64,000 nucleotides of DNA, from NCBI RefSeq assembly GCF_013370205.1, contig NZ_JABWGV010000001.1, forward strand, positions 310,001 through 374,000. The letters are read 5' to 3'. The notes beneath the pieces were generated by a model that worked only from the letters and a program-made list of their open reading frames with translations, was not told the origin of the DNA and made no database searches. Within the stretch, counting starts at the first letter, position 1. The number at the start of each line of letters is the position of its first letter. The stretch is from Qipengyuania atrilutea. Lineage in GTDB: Bacteria > Pseudomonadota > Alphaproteobacteria > Sphingomonadales > Sphingomonadaceae. The position numbers were made by a program, and so were the translations under genes. Shown in pieces: positions 9,676 to 19,829 of the stretch.

Positions 9676-9792
9676 AAGTGCGAAGCAGATGCTCGCGAAC
9701 CGATGGCGTGGCGGCGCAATTAGGCAGGCTCGCCGTTCCAGTCAAGCACATCGCACGCAGTTTTTGAGAAAAGCTTCTGCGCATGCACTCGA

Positions 9793-11574
9793 TCAGTCCG
9801 CCCAGGCCGCATCTTCGAGGTGCAGTTCGGCCGCCGGTCGTGCCCCCCAGTCGTCGATCTTCACCCGTCCGGCGAGCCACAGCTTACGTCCCTTCGCGCC
9901 ATGAAGGAGGTTTTGCCCGAGCTCACTGTCGGCTGCCCGAAACGCGATTCCCTTAAACGATTTGCCGTCGTCACCTCGCGCGATCAGGCGGACATGGTCG
10001 GTCCCGACGATGTCGCATTTGACCAGCGCAACCGGCCCGACCGCGACGCGCGGTCCCGGCCAGCCTACGCCGTAGGGGCCAGCCGCATCCAGCATCGTCA
10101 CAAGTTCCGGGACGAGCCCGCCCGGAGCGACGCCGATGTCGAGCAACATGTCCTGTGTTTCCAAGGCTTTGGTGACGCGATTTGCCAACCTTTCGTCGAG
10201 CCACTCACCGAGCTCTTCGATCCGGCCTGCATCGACCGTGAGGCCGGCGGCCATGGCGTGTCCGCCGCCAGCGACCAGCAATCCCTCTTCGCGTGCAGCG
10301 ATGATGGCCGCGCCCAGATCGACCCCGGCAATCGAGCGGCCCGATCCCTTGCCCTGACCGTCTTCCCCGATGGCCACGACCAGCGAAGGCTTGCCGGTCT
10401 TCTCCTTGATGCGCCCTGCGACGATGCCGATGACGCCTGGATGCCAGCCGCTTCCGGCCAGCAGATGTACGCTGCGGTTGTGCTGCGACGAAAGCAGTTC
10501 TTCGGCTGCTTCCTGCACCTCGCGCTCGATCGCGCGGCGCTCTTCGTTGAGCCCGGATAGCTGCTCGGCGATGTCACGGGCCTCGTCCGGATCTTCGGTT
10601 GTGAGCAGTCGCACACCTAGCGTCGATTCGCCGACCCGCCCGCCTGCATTGATCCGTGGTCCGAGCGCAAAGCCGAGATCGCTGCACAGCGGCGCGCGGT
10701 TGAGTCGGCTTGCATCAATCAGTGCCGCCATGCCGGTGTTCTGCCGCTTCGCCATGACCTTGAGCCCCTGCGACACGAAGGCGCGGTTGAGGCCGTGGAG
10801 CGCGGCCACGTCCGCCACCGTGCCTAGCGCGACCAGATCGAGCAGACTCATCAGGTCGGGCTCTTCGCGGCTTCTGAAGTAGCCCTGTTCGCGCAAGGTG
10901 CGCACGACTTCGATTGCGAGCAGGAAGGCGACGCCGACCGCGGCCAGATGACCGTGCTCTGCCGCTTCGTCGCATTCGTCGAGCCGGTTCGGATTGACCA
11001 GCGCGAGCGCTCTCGGCAGCTCGCCCGCACACTTGTGATGATCGACCACAATGACGTCGATCCCCGCGTCATGCGCCTGCGCCAATGCGTCGAAAGCCAT
11101 CGCGCCGCAATCTACGGTGACGATGAGGCTCGAACCTTCCTCGCCCAGCTTGACCAGCGCTTCGCCCGAGGGGCCGTAACCTTCGAGCAGGCGGTCGGGG
11201 ATGTAGTAGCGCGCCTCTGCGCCAAGCATCTTGAACAGGCGGATGAGCAGGGCCGCGCTGGTTGCTCCATCGACGTCGTAATCGCCATAGACCGTTACGG
11301 CTTCGCCTGAGAGAACGGCTTGGGCAATACGCGCGGCAGCTGGTTTCATATCCTGGAAGATCGACGGGTCGGGGAGGAATGCGCGCAGCGTCGGCGTGCG
11401 CTGGCGCTCGACATCGTCCGGTTCGACCCCCCGAGCCAGGAGCAGCTGCGTAATCAGATCCTGCCCGCTAGCGCCCGCACCGATGTCCATGTTACCGCCG
11501 CGCCAGCGCCAGCGCTTGCCCGAAAGCGAGCGTTCGATGCCGTAAGGGGCGGCGGATGCGGTGCGGGTTGCCAT
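9793..11574 (-). CDS. recJ: single-stranded-DNA-specific 5'-3' exonuclease RecJ
   Basis: A 593-residue DHH-family nuclease acting in recombination and mismatch repair. Metal-binding motifs are visible: VYGDYDVDGATS (about 96-106), VDCGAMAFDALAQAHD with the following IVVDHHKC (DHH at 178-180), and the DHHA1 motif GGGHAMAAGL in the C-terminal half. Length is normal. The gene lies between tRNA-Glu and a divergent flavodoxin-like gene. Confidence 0.95.
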   Translation of the reverse strand: MATRTASAAPYGIERSLSGKRWRWRGGNMDIGAGASGQDLITQLLLARGVEPDDVERQRTPTLRAFLPDPSIFQDMKPAAARIAQAVLSGEAVTVYGDYDVDGATSAALLIRLFKMLGAEARYYIPDRLLEGYGPSGEALVKLGEEGSSLIVTVDCGAMAFDALAQAHDAGIDVIVVDHHKCAGELPRALALVNPNRLDECDEAAEHGHLAAVGVAFLLAIEVVRTLREQGYFRSREEPDLMSLLDLVALGTVADVAALHGLNRAFVSQGLKVMAKRQNTGMAALIDASRLNRAPLCSDLGFALGPRINAGGRVGESTLGVRLLTTEDPDEARDIAEQLSGLNEERRAIEREVQEAAEELLSSQHNRSVHLLAGSGWHPGVIGIVAGRIKEKTGKPSLVVAIGEDGQGKGSGRSIAGVDLGAAIIAAREEGLLVAGGGHAMAAGLTVDAGRIEELGEWLDERLANRVTKALETQDMLLDIGVAPGGLVPELVTMLDAAGPYGVGWPGPRVAVGPVALVKCDIVGTDHVRLIARGDDGKSFKGIAFRAADSELGQNLLHGAKGRKLWLAGRVKIDDWGARPAAELHLEDAAWAD

Positions 11575-11656
11575 CGGGCTATCCTATGCCTGGCGGGCAG
11601 GCTTTGAAACCGGCAGCGTTTGACAATCGACAGCCGCGCTTCGCATAGCTGCGCAC

Positions 11657-12139
11657 ATGACTGCGCCGCTTCTCATCGTCTGGCATTCGCGCACCGGCGC
11701 TTCGCGGGCTATGGCGGAGGCGGCTGCCGAGGGGGCGGGGGAGGCCGCCGACATTCGCAGCGCCGCCGAGACCGAGCCTAAGCATATCCTCGGAGCAAGC
11801 GGATACCTGTTCGTCTGCCCGGAGAACCTGGCCACGATGAGCGGGATGATGAAGGACATGTTCGATCGCTGCTATTACCCCGTGCTCGGCCGGATCGAGG
11901 GGCGGGCGTTCGCAACGATCATCGCTGCCGGCTCCGACGGGGAGGGCGCGCAGGCGCAAATCGACCGGATCGCAAAAGGCTGGCGGTTGAAGCGCGTGGC
12001 AGAGCCGCTGATCGTCAATTTCGACGCGCAAACACCCGAGACCATCCTCGCCGACAAGACCGTGCCGGGGGACACGCTCGCGCAGTGCCGCGAGATGGGC
12101 GAGGCAATGGCGGAGGGGCTTGCAGCGGGCATCTTCTAG
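11657..12139 (+). CDS. flavodoxin-like / NAD(P)H-dependent oxidoreductase family protein
   Basis: A 160-residue single-domain protein. The N-terminal LLIVWHSRTGASRAMAEA resembles the flavodoxin phosphate-binding loop, and YLFVCPENLATMSGMMKDMFDR resembles the family's second FMN-contacting loop. Substrate and partner are unknown. It is convergent with the nitronate monooxygenase gene, whose stop codon shares the bases CTAG at 12136-12139. Confidence 0.7.
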   Translation: MTAPLLIVWHSRTGASRAMAEAAAEGAGEAADIRSAAETEPKHILGASGYLFVCPENLATMSGMMKDMFDRCYYPVLGRIEGRAFATIIAAGSDGEGAQAQIDRIAKGWRLKRVAEPLIVNFDAQTPETILADKTVPGDTLAQCREMGEAMAEGLAAGIF

Positions 12140-13119
12140 CCGCGCGGAAAAGACTGCGATTTCGTGCCGAGCGCGTCTTTCGCGTCGCTGTACTGCTCCG
12201 CCAGACGGTCCACGATGGCTGCGACCGGTTCCACCGCGCCGACTGCACCGATGCCTTGGCCCGAACCCCAGATGTCCTTCCACGCCTTCGACTTCTGATT
12301 GCCGCCCGAGCCGAAGTTCATCTTGCTCGGATCGCTTTGGGGCAGATTGTCGGGGTCCATGCCCGCGTTCTCGATCGACTTGCGCAGGTAGTTGCCGTGC
12401 ACGCCGGTGAAGAGGTTGGAGTAGACGATATCGCTCGCCCGGCCTTCGACGATCCCGTCCTTGTAACCTGCATCCGCATTGGATTCCGCAGCAGCGATCC
12501 ACTGCGATCCGATATACGCGAAGTTAGCGCCAAGCGCCTGCGCCGCGAGGATCGAGCGGCCGTGCGCGATCGAGCCCGACAACGCCACCGGCCCGTCGAA
12601 CCATTCGCGGATTTCCTGCATCAGCGCGAAGGGCGACAGCGTGCCCGCATGTCCGCCCGCTCCGGCGGCGACGGGGATCAGTCCGTCCGCGCCTTTCTCG
12701 ATCGCCTTGTGCGCGAACATGTCGTTGATGACGTCATGCAGCACGATGCCGCCCCACGAATGCGCGGCCTCGAAGATCTCCTCCCGCGCGCCGAGCGAGG
12801 TGATCATCATCGGCACTTGCCACTTTCGGCACAGCTCCATGTCTTCTTCGAGCCGGTTGTTCGTCCTGTGAACGATCTGGTTGACCGCGAAGGGCGCGGC
12901 GGGCGCATCCGGGTTGTCGCGGCGGTGGGCTGACAGTTCCTCGGTGATTTGGTGCAGCCATTCATCGAGCTGCGAAGCGGGCCGGGCATTGAGCGCCGGG
13001 AAGCTGCCCACAATGCCTGCCTTGCACTGCGCGATCACGAGCTCGGGTCCGGAGACGATGAAGAGCGGCGCGCCGATGACCGGCAGGCGCATCCGGTCGA
13101 ATAGCGGGTTTGGCGTCAT
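12136..13119 (-). CDS. nitronate monooxygenase / 2-nitropropane dioxygenase family
   Basis: A 327-residue FMN-dependent TIM-barrel protein. Family signatures include LPVIGAPLFIVSGPELV at the N terminus, the flavin-binding GAGGHAGTLSPFALMQEI in the middle and SGSIAHGRSILAAQALGANFAYIGS later. It would oxidise alkyl nitronates; some members of the family have other substrates, so the physiological role is open. The upstream gap to leuA holds a small hairpin and short repeats. Confidence 0.88.
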   Translation of the reverse strand: MTPNPLFDRMRLPVIGAPLFIVSGPELVIAQCKAGIVGSFPALNARPASQLDEWLHQITEELSAHRRDNPDAPAAPFAVNQIVHRTNNRLEEDMELCRKWQVPMMITSLGAREEIFEAAHSWGGIVLHDVINDMFAHKAIEKGADGLIPVAAGAGGHAGTLSPFALMQEIREWFDGPVALSGSIAHGRSILAAQALGANFAYIGSQWIAAAESNADAGYKDGIVEGRASDIVYSNLFTGVHGNYLRKSIENAGMDPDNLPQSDPSKMNFGSGGNQKSKAWKDIWGSGQGIGAVGAVEPVAAIVDRLAEQYSDAKDALGTKSQSFPRG

Positions 13120-13150
13120 GCTTCACAGGCTCCTAGTTCGCGTTCTATTT

Positions 13151-13166
13151 GCATACGCGGGTATGC
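13151..13166. repeat. short perfect inverted repeat (GCATAC-GCGG-GTATGC)
   Basis: Six-base arms around a four-base loop, 31 bases before the nitronate monooxygenase start. It could be an operator or a hairpin in the mRNA leader. There is no further evidence. Confidence 0.5.
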
Positions 13167-13195
13167 CAGTATCGCCACGGTAGCAATCCTTCAGG

Positions 13196-13213
13196 ATGGA
13201 ACACATGGAACAC
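13196..13213. repeat. tandem direct repeat, two copies of ATGGAACAC
   Basis: Two adjacent identical nine-base units in the gap between leuA and the nitronate monooxygenase gene. The same gap also holds two copies of GCGGCTTAGCG (13268-13278 and 13303-13313). Nothing else is recognisable in 13120-13354. Confidence 0.55.
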
Positions 13214-13354
13214 GGTACAGGGGAGAAAATCCGGTCGGAAAGTTCTCTTGCATTTGCCAGTCGTTACGCGGCTTAGCGAGGGCATTTTCGAGGTCATTCA
13301 GAGCGGCTTAGCGTCACGCCTTCATGTAGGAAATAATCGGCCGCTGGCAGCGAG

Positions 13355-15055
13355 CTACGCCGCCGCGCTGTTCGCCGCGCTCAGAACGGCGCGCACGCTC
13401 GCGGTTGCAACGTCCTCGTCGATACCGACGCCCCAGATCGTGCGCCCGTCGGCGTCGCGGCATTCGAGATAGGCGGCGGCGCGGGCATCGCGGCCGGTGC
13501 CGAGCGCGTGCTCGGTATAGTCCGCCACTTCGAGGCTCAGTCCGAACGCATCCTCTATCGTCGACAGGACGGAAGAAATCAGACCGTTGCCGCGCCCGCT
13601 GACACTCTGGCTTTCGCCGTCAACTTCGATCGTCCCGGTGAAAAGGCGCGATCCGTCAGCGGCACGCCGTTCCTCGTAATCGACGAGCTGGAAGTGCTTG
13701 TTTTCGGTCTGCACGTGGTAGGCTTCGCGGAATGCCTCCCAGATGTCTGCGGCACCGAGTTCGCGAGACTGGCTGTCTGCCAGAGCCTGCACATGGCGGG
13801 AAAAGTCCGCCTGCATCCGCTTGGGCAGCTTGAGGCCCTGATCCTGCTCGAGCACCCAGGCAAAGCCGCCCTTTCCGCTCTGCGAATTGACGCGGATCAC
13901 CGCCTCGTAGGTTCGGCCGAGATCGGCGGGGTCGATGGGCAGATAGGGCACCCGCCAGCGCTCGTCGTTCTGCTGCTCCTGCGCGGCGAAGCCTTTCTTG
14001 ATGGCGTCCTGGTGGCTCCCGGAAAACGCCGTGAACACGAGGTCGCCGCCGTAGGGATGGCGTTCGTGCACGGGCAGCTGGTTGCAGTACTCCACCGTTT
14101 CGATCACACGGTCGATGTCGGAAAAATCCAGCCTAGGATCAATGCCTTGCGTATACATGTTGAGAGCGACTGTCACGAGGCAGCAGTTGCCGGTGCGCTC
14201 GCCGTTGCCGAACAGACAGCCCTCGATCCGGTCCGCGCCTGCCATCAGTCCGAGTTCTGCCGCCGCGACGCCGGTCCCCCGGTCGTTATGCGTATGGAGC
14301 GAGATTACCGCGCGCTCGCGGTTCGGCAGATTGCGGCAGAAATATTCGATCTGGTCGGCGTAGATGTTAGGGGTCGCCGCCTCCACCGTGGCCGGCAGGT
14401 TCAGAATTATCGGTCGCTCCGCTGTCGGCTGCAAAACCTCCATCACCGCGGCGCAGACCTCGATGGAAAAGTCGAGTTCCGCGGTCGAGAAGGTCTCGGG
14501 CGAATACTGGAAGTGCCAGTCCGTATTGGGCCGCTTCTCCGTTTCGTCCGCCATGACTTCGGCCCCGCGCACCGCAATGCCTCGGACTTCGTCGCGGGTC
14601 ATGCCGAACACGATCTCGCGCCAAGCCGGGCTGACTGCATTATAAAGATGGACGATGGCCGCGCGTGCGCTATCGAGGCTGGCAAAGCTGGTGCGGATCA
14701 GGTCTTCGCGGGACTGCGTCAGCACCTGCACCATGACGTCGTCCGGGATGCGGCCTGACTTCACAAGGCCGCTGATAAAGTCGAACTCGGTCGCGCCGGC
14801 ACTGGGGAAGCCGACTTCGATCTCTTTGAGGCCGACTTCGACGAGTAGATCGAAGAAGCGGTTCTTCTTCACCGCGTCCATCGGATCGACGATCGCCTGA
14901 TTACCGTCGCGAAGATCGGTCGACAGCCACCGCGGCGGCTGTGCTATACGCTGCGAGGGCCACTGCCGGTCAGGCAAATCGATAGGCGGGAAGGGTGCGT
15001 ATTTGCCGCTCGGGTCAGGCATACGCCGGACGGCGGAAGGAGTCTGGTCGGTCAT
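13355..15055 (-). CDS. leuA: 2-isopropylmalate synthase (long form)
   Basis: A 566-residue enzyme that condenses acetyl-CoA with 2-oxoisovalerate, the first step of leucine synthesis. The catalytic barrel starts with STDLRDGNQAIVDPM; the family metal and active-site motifs GFPSAGATEFDF and SLHTHNDRGTGVAAAELG are visible. A C-terminal regulatory domain (roughly 430-566) is expected to bind leucine for feedback inhibition. The length places it in the longer LeuA type. A leucine-rich leader peptide is encoded 83 bases upstream, pointing to attenuation. It lies near ilvC-ilvN-ilvB, which supply its substrate. Confidence 0.95.
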   Translation of the reverse strand: MTDQTPSAVRRMPDPSGKYAPFPPIDLPDRQWPSQRIAQPPRWLSTDLRDGNQAIVDPMDAVKKNRFFDLLVEVGLKEIEVGFPSAGATEFDFISGLVKSGRIPDDVMVQVLTQSREDLIRTSFASLDSARAAIVHLYNAVSPAWREIVFGMTRDEVRGIAVRGAEVMADETEKRPNTDWHFQYSPETFSTAELDFSIEVCAAVMEVLQPTAERPIILNLPATVEAATPNIYADQIEYFCRNLPNRERAVISLHTHNDRGTGVAAAELGLMAGADRIEGCLFGNGERTGNCCLVTVALNMYTQGIDPRLDFSDIDRVIETVEYCNQLPVHERHPYGGDLVFTAFSGSHQDAIKKGFAAQEQQNDERWRVPYLPIDPADLGRTYEAVIRVNSQSGKGGFAWVLEQDQGLKLPKRMQADFSRHVQALADSQSRELGAADIWEAFREAYHVQTENKHFQLVDYEERRAADGSRLFTGTIEVDGESQSVSGRGNGLISSVLSTIEDAFGLSLEVADYTEHALGTGRDARAAAYLECRDADGRTIWGVGIDEDVATASVRAVLSAANSAAA

Positions 15056-15138
15056 GGTAAGCTCGTATCGCGGTCAAAACGGTCAGGCGGGTAAGACATC
15101 CCTTGAGCGACACTCCGCGGCTGTTCGACGCGCGAAGT

Positions 15139-15189
15139 TTACGCCCAAGGGCGCATAAGTCGTAGAAGAAGAGCCTGCGATACGATCAT
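15139..15189 (-). CDS. leuA leader peptide (candidate attenuator), MIVSQALLLRLMRPWA
   Basis: A 16-codon open frame on the leuA strand, with AGGAAG eight bases before its ATG. Codons 7-11 are CTT CTT CTA CGA CTT: four leucines in five codons, using codons that are uncommon in this GC-rich DNA. This is the classic design of a leader in which ribosomes stall when leucyl-tRNA is scarce. CCCTTG in its last codons (15146-15151) can pair with CAAGGG at 15100-15105, just downstream, so alternative RNA folds are possible. I could not identify a clean terminator with a U-tract, so the step controlled (transcription or translation of leuA) is undecided. Confidence 0.75.
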   Translation of the reverse strand: MIVSQALLLRLMRPWA

Positions 15190-15240
15190 TGCGCGCTTCC
15201 TATGCGTGAGCGCGCGAAAGTTGTCCAGTGTTTGCGAAAA

Positions 15241-15624
15241 TCAGCCGCATTCGACCGACTGGATCGTGCCCGCTTCGTCGAGCATGATGGTGAGGCGGCG
15301 CGGATCGATATCGCTGTTTTCCTCTTCGGTAGGATCAATCCAGCGCACGTTGACGATCGGCGCGACCGCGCTGAGCAGCAAGCCGCGGGTTTCGGCCGAG
15401 GCTTCCTCGCCGATGAAGGGTTCGGCGAGACCGGCGTTGCAGCCCTCTTCGTCGGTGACGGCCACCGGCTCGCGGTTTGGCTCCCGGCCGTAATCGAAGA
15501 CGGGTATTTCGGTATCGGCGGCCTGGCTGGGAATATCGCCGTCCTCGCCTACCGGGGTCGAATCGCTGCAGGCAGCGGACATCGCCAGAACGAAGGCGAG
15601 GGCGGGAAGACGGACGGCACGCAT
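15241..15624 (-). CDS. I78-family peptidase-inhibitor-like lipoprotein
   Basis: A 127-residue protein from the ATG at 15624, chosen because it gives a lipoprotein signal ending in LAMSAAC. The C-terminal domain shows the I78 pattern: EEGCNAGLAEPFIGE, an alanine-rich helix, NVRWIDP, then DPRRLTIMLDEAGTIQSVECG. Family members are small serine-protease inhibitors or structurally similar proteins; no target is known here. It lies downstream of yceI, with a 10-base inverted repeat between them. Confidence 0.75.
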   Translation of the reverse strand: MRAVRLPALAFVLAMSAACSDSTPVGEDGDIPSQAADTEIPVFDYGREPNREPVAVTDEEGCNAGLAEPFIGEEASAETRGLLLSAVAPIVNVRWIDPTEEENSDIDPRRLTIMLDEAGTIQSVECG

Positions 15625-15656
15625 TATCGGTTTCTCCTGATTGTCGTTATCTCGAA

Positions 15657-15701
15657 CGAACCGGTCACCTTCGCCGTTCCATATTGCCTTCGACCGGTTC
15701 G
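15657..15701. repeat. perfect 10-base inverted repeat between yceI and the I78-like gene
   Basis: CGAACCGGTC at 15657-15666 and GACCGGTTCG at 15692-15701 form a 10-bp stem with a 25-base loop. No U-tract follows on the minus strand, so a classic terminator is unlikely. An mRNA hairpin or a protein-binding site are the alternatives. Confidence 0.6.
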
Positions 15702-15724
15702 CCCATGAGCCGCGCAGCCGGGAA

Positions 15725-16378
15725 TTACTTCTTCTCGAAGGCGACGCTGAATTCGATATCCACGACATCGCCGACCATCGGGAGAGCGTAGTCGATGCCG
15801 AATTCGGAGCGCTTGATCGATCCCTGACCCTCGAAGCCGATCGTTTCGACATCGCTCATCGGATTGGTCCCGGCACCGGTGAAACGGGCGTAGAGCCGCA
15901 CCGGCTTGGTGATGCCATTCATCGTGAGATTGCCGTCGACATAGGCCGTCATGCCACCGGGACTGATTTCGACATTGGTCGAGCGGTAGGTCGCGGGTGC
16001 CGGCTCGGGTCCGAAGAAGTCGGGTTCCGCCCCGTCTTCGCCCGCGCGCAGGAGGTGGTCGCGCAGCCCTTCGCTCGGCACGGTGACCGAGGCGATGGGT
16101 ATGGTCATCTCGACCGACGCCTCGCCCGGGTTTTCGGGATCGATCGTCAGTGTGCCGTCGACGTCGCCGAACAGGCCGAGGTAGTCGTTGAAGCCGAAGT
16201 GGTTGACCCGCCACTCAACGAGGCTGTGCGCAGGATCGGCGGTATAAGTCCCGCCGCTCACCTTGGACGGATCGACCATGCCCGGAGCCTCGGTCGGGCC
16301 GCCTTGGGCATTCACCGCCGCGACGGAAAGAACGCTAACGGACGCAGCTCCGGCTAGAATGATATGCGGCAGTTTCAT
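15725..16378 (-). CDS. YceI-family periplasmic lipocalin-like protein
   Basis: A 217-residue secreted protein with a signal peptide ending near VNAQG. The YceI fold follows from about residue 45: YTADPAHSLVEWRVNHFGF, a central GNLTMNGITKPVRL strand pair, and a C-terminal strand set with SEFGIDYALPMVGD. YceI proteins bind isoprenoid-type lipids in an eight-stranded barrel, and many are induced by stress. It is downstream of ilvC (55-base gap) but may be a separate unit. Confidence 0.9.
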   Translation of the reverse strand: MKLPHIILAGAASVSVLSVAAVNAQGGPTEAPGMVDPSKVSGGTYTADPAHSLVEWRVNHFGFNDYLGLFGDVDGTLTIDPENPGEASVEMTIPIASVTVPSEGLRDHLLRAGEDGAEPDFFGPEPAPATYRSTNVEISPGGMTAYVDGNLTMNGITKPVRLYARFTGAGTNPMSDVETIGFEGQGSIKRSEFGIDYALPMVGDVVDIEFSVAFEKK

Positions 16379-16433
16379 GATATTTGCTCCGGATTTAGCG
16401 GTACTGAAAGAAGGTTACCCTACGAAGGTGGGG

Positions 16434-17519
<1,086 letters not shown>

Positions 17520-17525
17520 TCATGT

Positions 17526-18038
17526 TTAGGATTGGTTTCCGCGCATCATGCCGACGCTGCCCGAGCGGCCGACTTCGGCCAGCCCGAGTCCGCGCATCAG
17601 CACGATGAAGCTGTCGATCTTGTCGGGCGCGCCCGTGATCTCGAACACGAAGCTGGAGGTCGTGCTGTCGACGACCTTCGCACGGAAGATCTCCGCGATT
17701 CTGAGTGCCTCGACCCGCGTGTCGCCCGTGCCGGTGACCTTCACGAGAGCCAGCTCGCGTTCGACGTGCGGCCCTTCTTCGGTCAGGTCGACAACCCGGT
17801 GGACCGGGATGAGCCGCTCGAGCTGCGCATGGATCTGGTCGATAACCGCGGGCGGCCCACCGGTGACGATGGTAATGCGGCTGACCGCGTGATCCTCGGA
17901 GATGTCGGCCACGGTCAGACTGTCAATATTGTAGCCGCGCGCGGTGAAGAGCCCGGCGATCTTCGCAAGGATGCCCGCCTCGTTGTCGACGATCACATTG
18001 AGGACGTGACGCTCGTAGGTTTGGTCGATGCCAGCCAT
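17526..18038 (-). CDS. ilvN: acetolactate synthase small (regulatory) subunit
   Basis: A 170-residue ACT-domain protein that activates the catalytic subunit and confers valine feedback. The N-terminal ACT domain reads HVLNVIVDNEAGILAKIAGL, followed by the second, C-terminal ALS-small domain with FVFEITGAPDKIDSFI. The open frame continues upstream, but the ATG at 18038 overlaps the ilvB stop by one base (TGATG) and gives the usual family N terminus. Confidence 0.94.
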   Translation of the reverse strand: MAGIDQTYERHVLNVIVDNEAGILAKIAGLFTARGYNIDSLTVADISEDHAVSRITIVTGGPPAVIDQIHAQLERLIPVHRVVDLTEEGPHVERELALVKVTGTGDTRVEALRIAEIFRAKVVDSTTSSFVFEITGAPDKIDSFIVLMRGLGLAEVGRSGSVGMMRGNQS

Positions 18039-19795
18039 CAGACGAGCGCCTTCGCCTGTTCCTCGATCACGTTGGTCGTGGAATCGCCGTAGAGCAGCAT
18101 GTCGGTATGCGCCGCACCCGAAGGAATCATCGGCAGGCAGTTCGCGTCCTTCGATACCTGGCAATCGACGATCACCGGCCCGTCATGCGCGAGCATCGCC
18201 GCAATGCCCTCGTCGAGGTCGTGCTCGCCCGTGATGCGGATGCCCTTCCAACCGTAGCTTTCGGCGAGCTTCACGAAATCGGGCAGGCTGTCGCTGTAGG
18301 AGTTGGAATAGCGGCTTTCGTAGGTCAGTTCCTGCCATTGGCGGACCATGCCCATATATTCGTTGTTGAGGATGAAGATCTTGACCGGCAGGCGGTACTG
18401 GCTCGCCGTGCCGAGTTCCTGAATGTTCATCTGAATGCTCGCCTCGCCCGCGATGTCGATGACGAGCGCGTCCGGATTACCGAGCTGCGCTCCGATCGCT
18501 GCTGGCAGCCCGTATCCCATCGTGCCGAGCCCGCCGCTGGTCAGCCACTTGTTCGGTTTCATGAAGCCAAAATACTGCGCCGCCCACATCTGGTGCTGGC
18601 CGACTTCGGTGGTGATGATCGGATCGCGTTCCTTCGTCGCCGCGAACAGCCGCTGCACCGCCTTCTGCGGCATGAGCGGCGCGTCGCCTTTATTGTCGGG
18701 ATACGCGAGGCTCTCGCGCGCTTTCCACCCGGCGATCCGCGACTTCCATTCGTTCAGCGGCCGGGCTTCGCGCGAACCCCACGCCTCGATAATCTGCTCC
18801 AGCACGGAAGCGCAATCACCGACAATACCGAGTTCGACGGGCACGTTCTTGTTGATCGAAGCGCGGTCGATGTCGATGTGAATTTTCTTCGAGGTGGGCG
18901 AGAATGCGTCGAGCCGGCCCGTCACCCGGTCGTCGAAGCGCGCGCCGACGCACACCATTACATCCGAGCGGTTCATCGCCATGTTGGCTTCCAGCGTGCC
19001 GTGCATCCCAAGCATTCCGAGCCAGTCGGGATGATCGGCGGGAAACGCGCCGAGGCCCATCAGGGTCGAGGTTACGGGCGCGCCGGTCAGTTCCTGCAGC
19101 TGACGCAGAAGTGCGGAAGCACGCGGTCCGGAGTTGATGACCCCGCCGCCGGTATAAAGGACCGGCCGTTCCGCTCCCGCGAGCATGTCGACCGCTTCCG
19201 CGATCTCTTCGGGCGAGCCGATCGTGCGCGGATCGTACCGCTTGGACCGCGTTCCTGCAGCCGCTTCGCCGTCCTTCAACTCGGCGAGTGCGATCTGCAC
19301 GTCCTTGGGAATGTCGATCACGACCGGGCCCGGCCGGCCGGTGGTCGCGATGGCGAAGGCCTCCGCGATCGTGCCGGGGAGGTCCGAAGTGTTCTTCACG
19401 AGGTAGTTGTGCTTCGTGCAGTGCCGCGTGATGCCGACCGTATCGGCTTCCTGGAACGCGTCTGTCCCGATCAGCGGGACTGCGACCTGGCCGGTGATCA
19501 CGACCAGCGGGATCGAATCCATATAGGCGTCGGCAATCGGCGTGACCGCATTGGTCGCGCCTGGACCGGAGGTGACGAGGACGACGCCGGGTTTACCGGT
19601 AGAGCGGGCGTAACCTTCCGCGGCGTGCGCCGCGCCGGCCTCGTGCCGGGCGAGAATGTGGCGGATACGCTCGTCGCCGTGGAGTTCGTCGTAGATGGGA
19701 AGCACCGCGCCGCCCGGATAGCCGAACACGAACTCCACGCCCTGCCGGACGAGGCATTCGATCAGGATGGCTGCGCCGTTATGCGTCGTACTCAC
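18038..19795 (-). CDS. ilvB: acetolactate synthase large subunit
   Basis: A 585-residue thiamine-diphosphate enzyme forming acetolactate or acetohydroxybutyrate. It has an N-terminal PYR domain with [17 protein letters not shown], a central FAD-binding domain, and a C-terminal ThDP site including [18 protein letters not shown] and INIQ-type [19 protein letters not shown]. The start is a GTG preceded by GGGGAA at good distance. A GC-rich hairpin followed by a T-rich run lies in the 111-base gap to miaA and may be a terminator or an attenuator. Confidence 0.95.
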   Translation of the reverse strand: MSTTHNGAAILIECLVRQGVEFVFGYPGGAVLPIYDELHGDERIRHILARHEAGAAHAAEGYARSTGKPGVVLVTSGPGATNAVTPIADAYMDSIPLVVITGQVAVPLIGTDAFQEADTVGITRHCTKHNYLVKNTSDLPGTIAEAFAIATTGRPGPVVIDIPKDVQIALAELKDGEAAAGTRSKRYDPRTIGSPEEIAEAVDMLAGAERPVLYTGGGVINSGPRASALLRQLQELTGAPVTSTLMGLGAFPADHPDWLGMLGMHGTLEANMAMNRSDVMVCVGARFDDRVTGRLDAFSPTSKKIHIDIDRASINKNVPVELGIVGDCASVLEQIIEAWGSREARPLNEWKSRIAGWKARESLAYPDNKGDAPLMPQKAVQRLFAATKERDPIITTEVGQHQMWAAQYFGFMKPNKWLTSGGLGTMGYGLPAAIGAQLGNPDALVIDIAGEASIQMNIQELGTASQYRLPVKIFILNNEYMGMVRQWQELTYESRYSNSYSDSLPDFVKLAESYGWKGIRITGEHDLDEGIAAMLAHDGPVIVDCQVSKDANCLPMIPSGAAHTDMLLYGDSTTNVIEEQAKALV

Positions 19796-19829
19796 GGTAA
19801 TTCCCCGTTTCGCGGTGTTGCGCCCCCAT

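Noticed and set aside
13196-13276. 26-codon plus-strand frame starting in the tandem ATGGAACAC repeat
   Set aside because: No ribosome-binding site at the right distance and no protein-like pattern.
19779-19829. 16-codon frame starting ATGGGGGCG before ilvB as an ilv leader peptide
   Set aside because: It contains no Ile, Val or Leu codon and runs into the ilvB start, so it cannot be a branched-chain attenuator.
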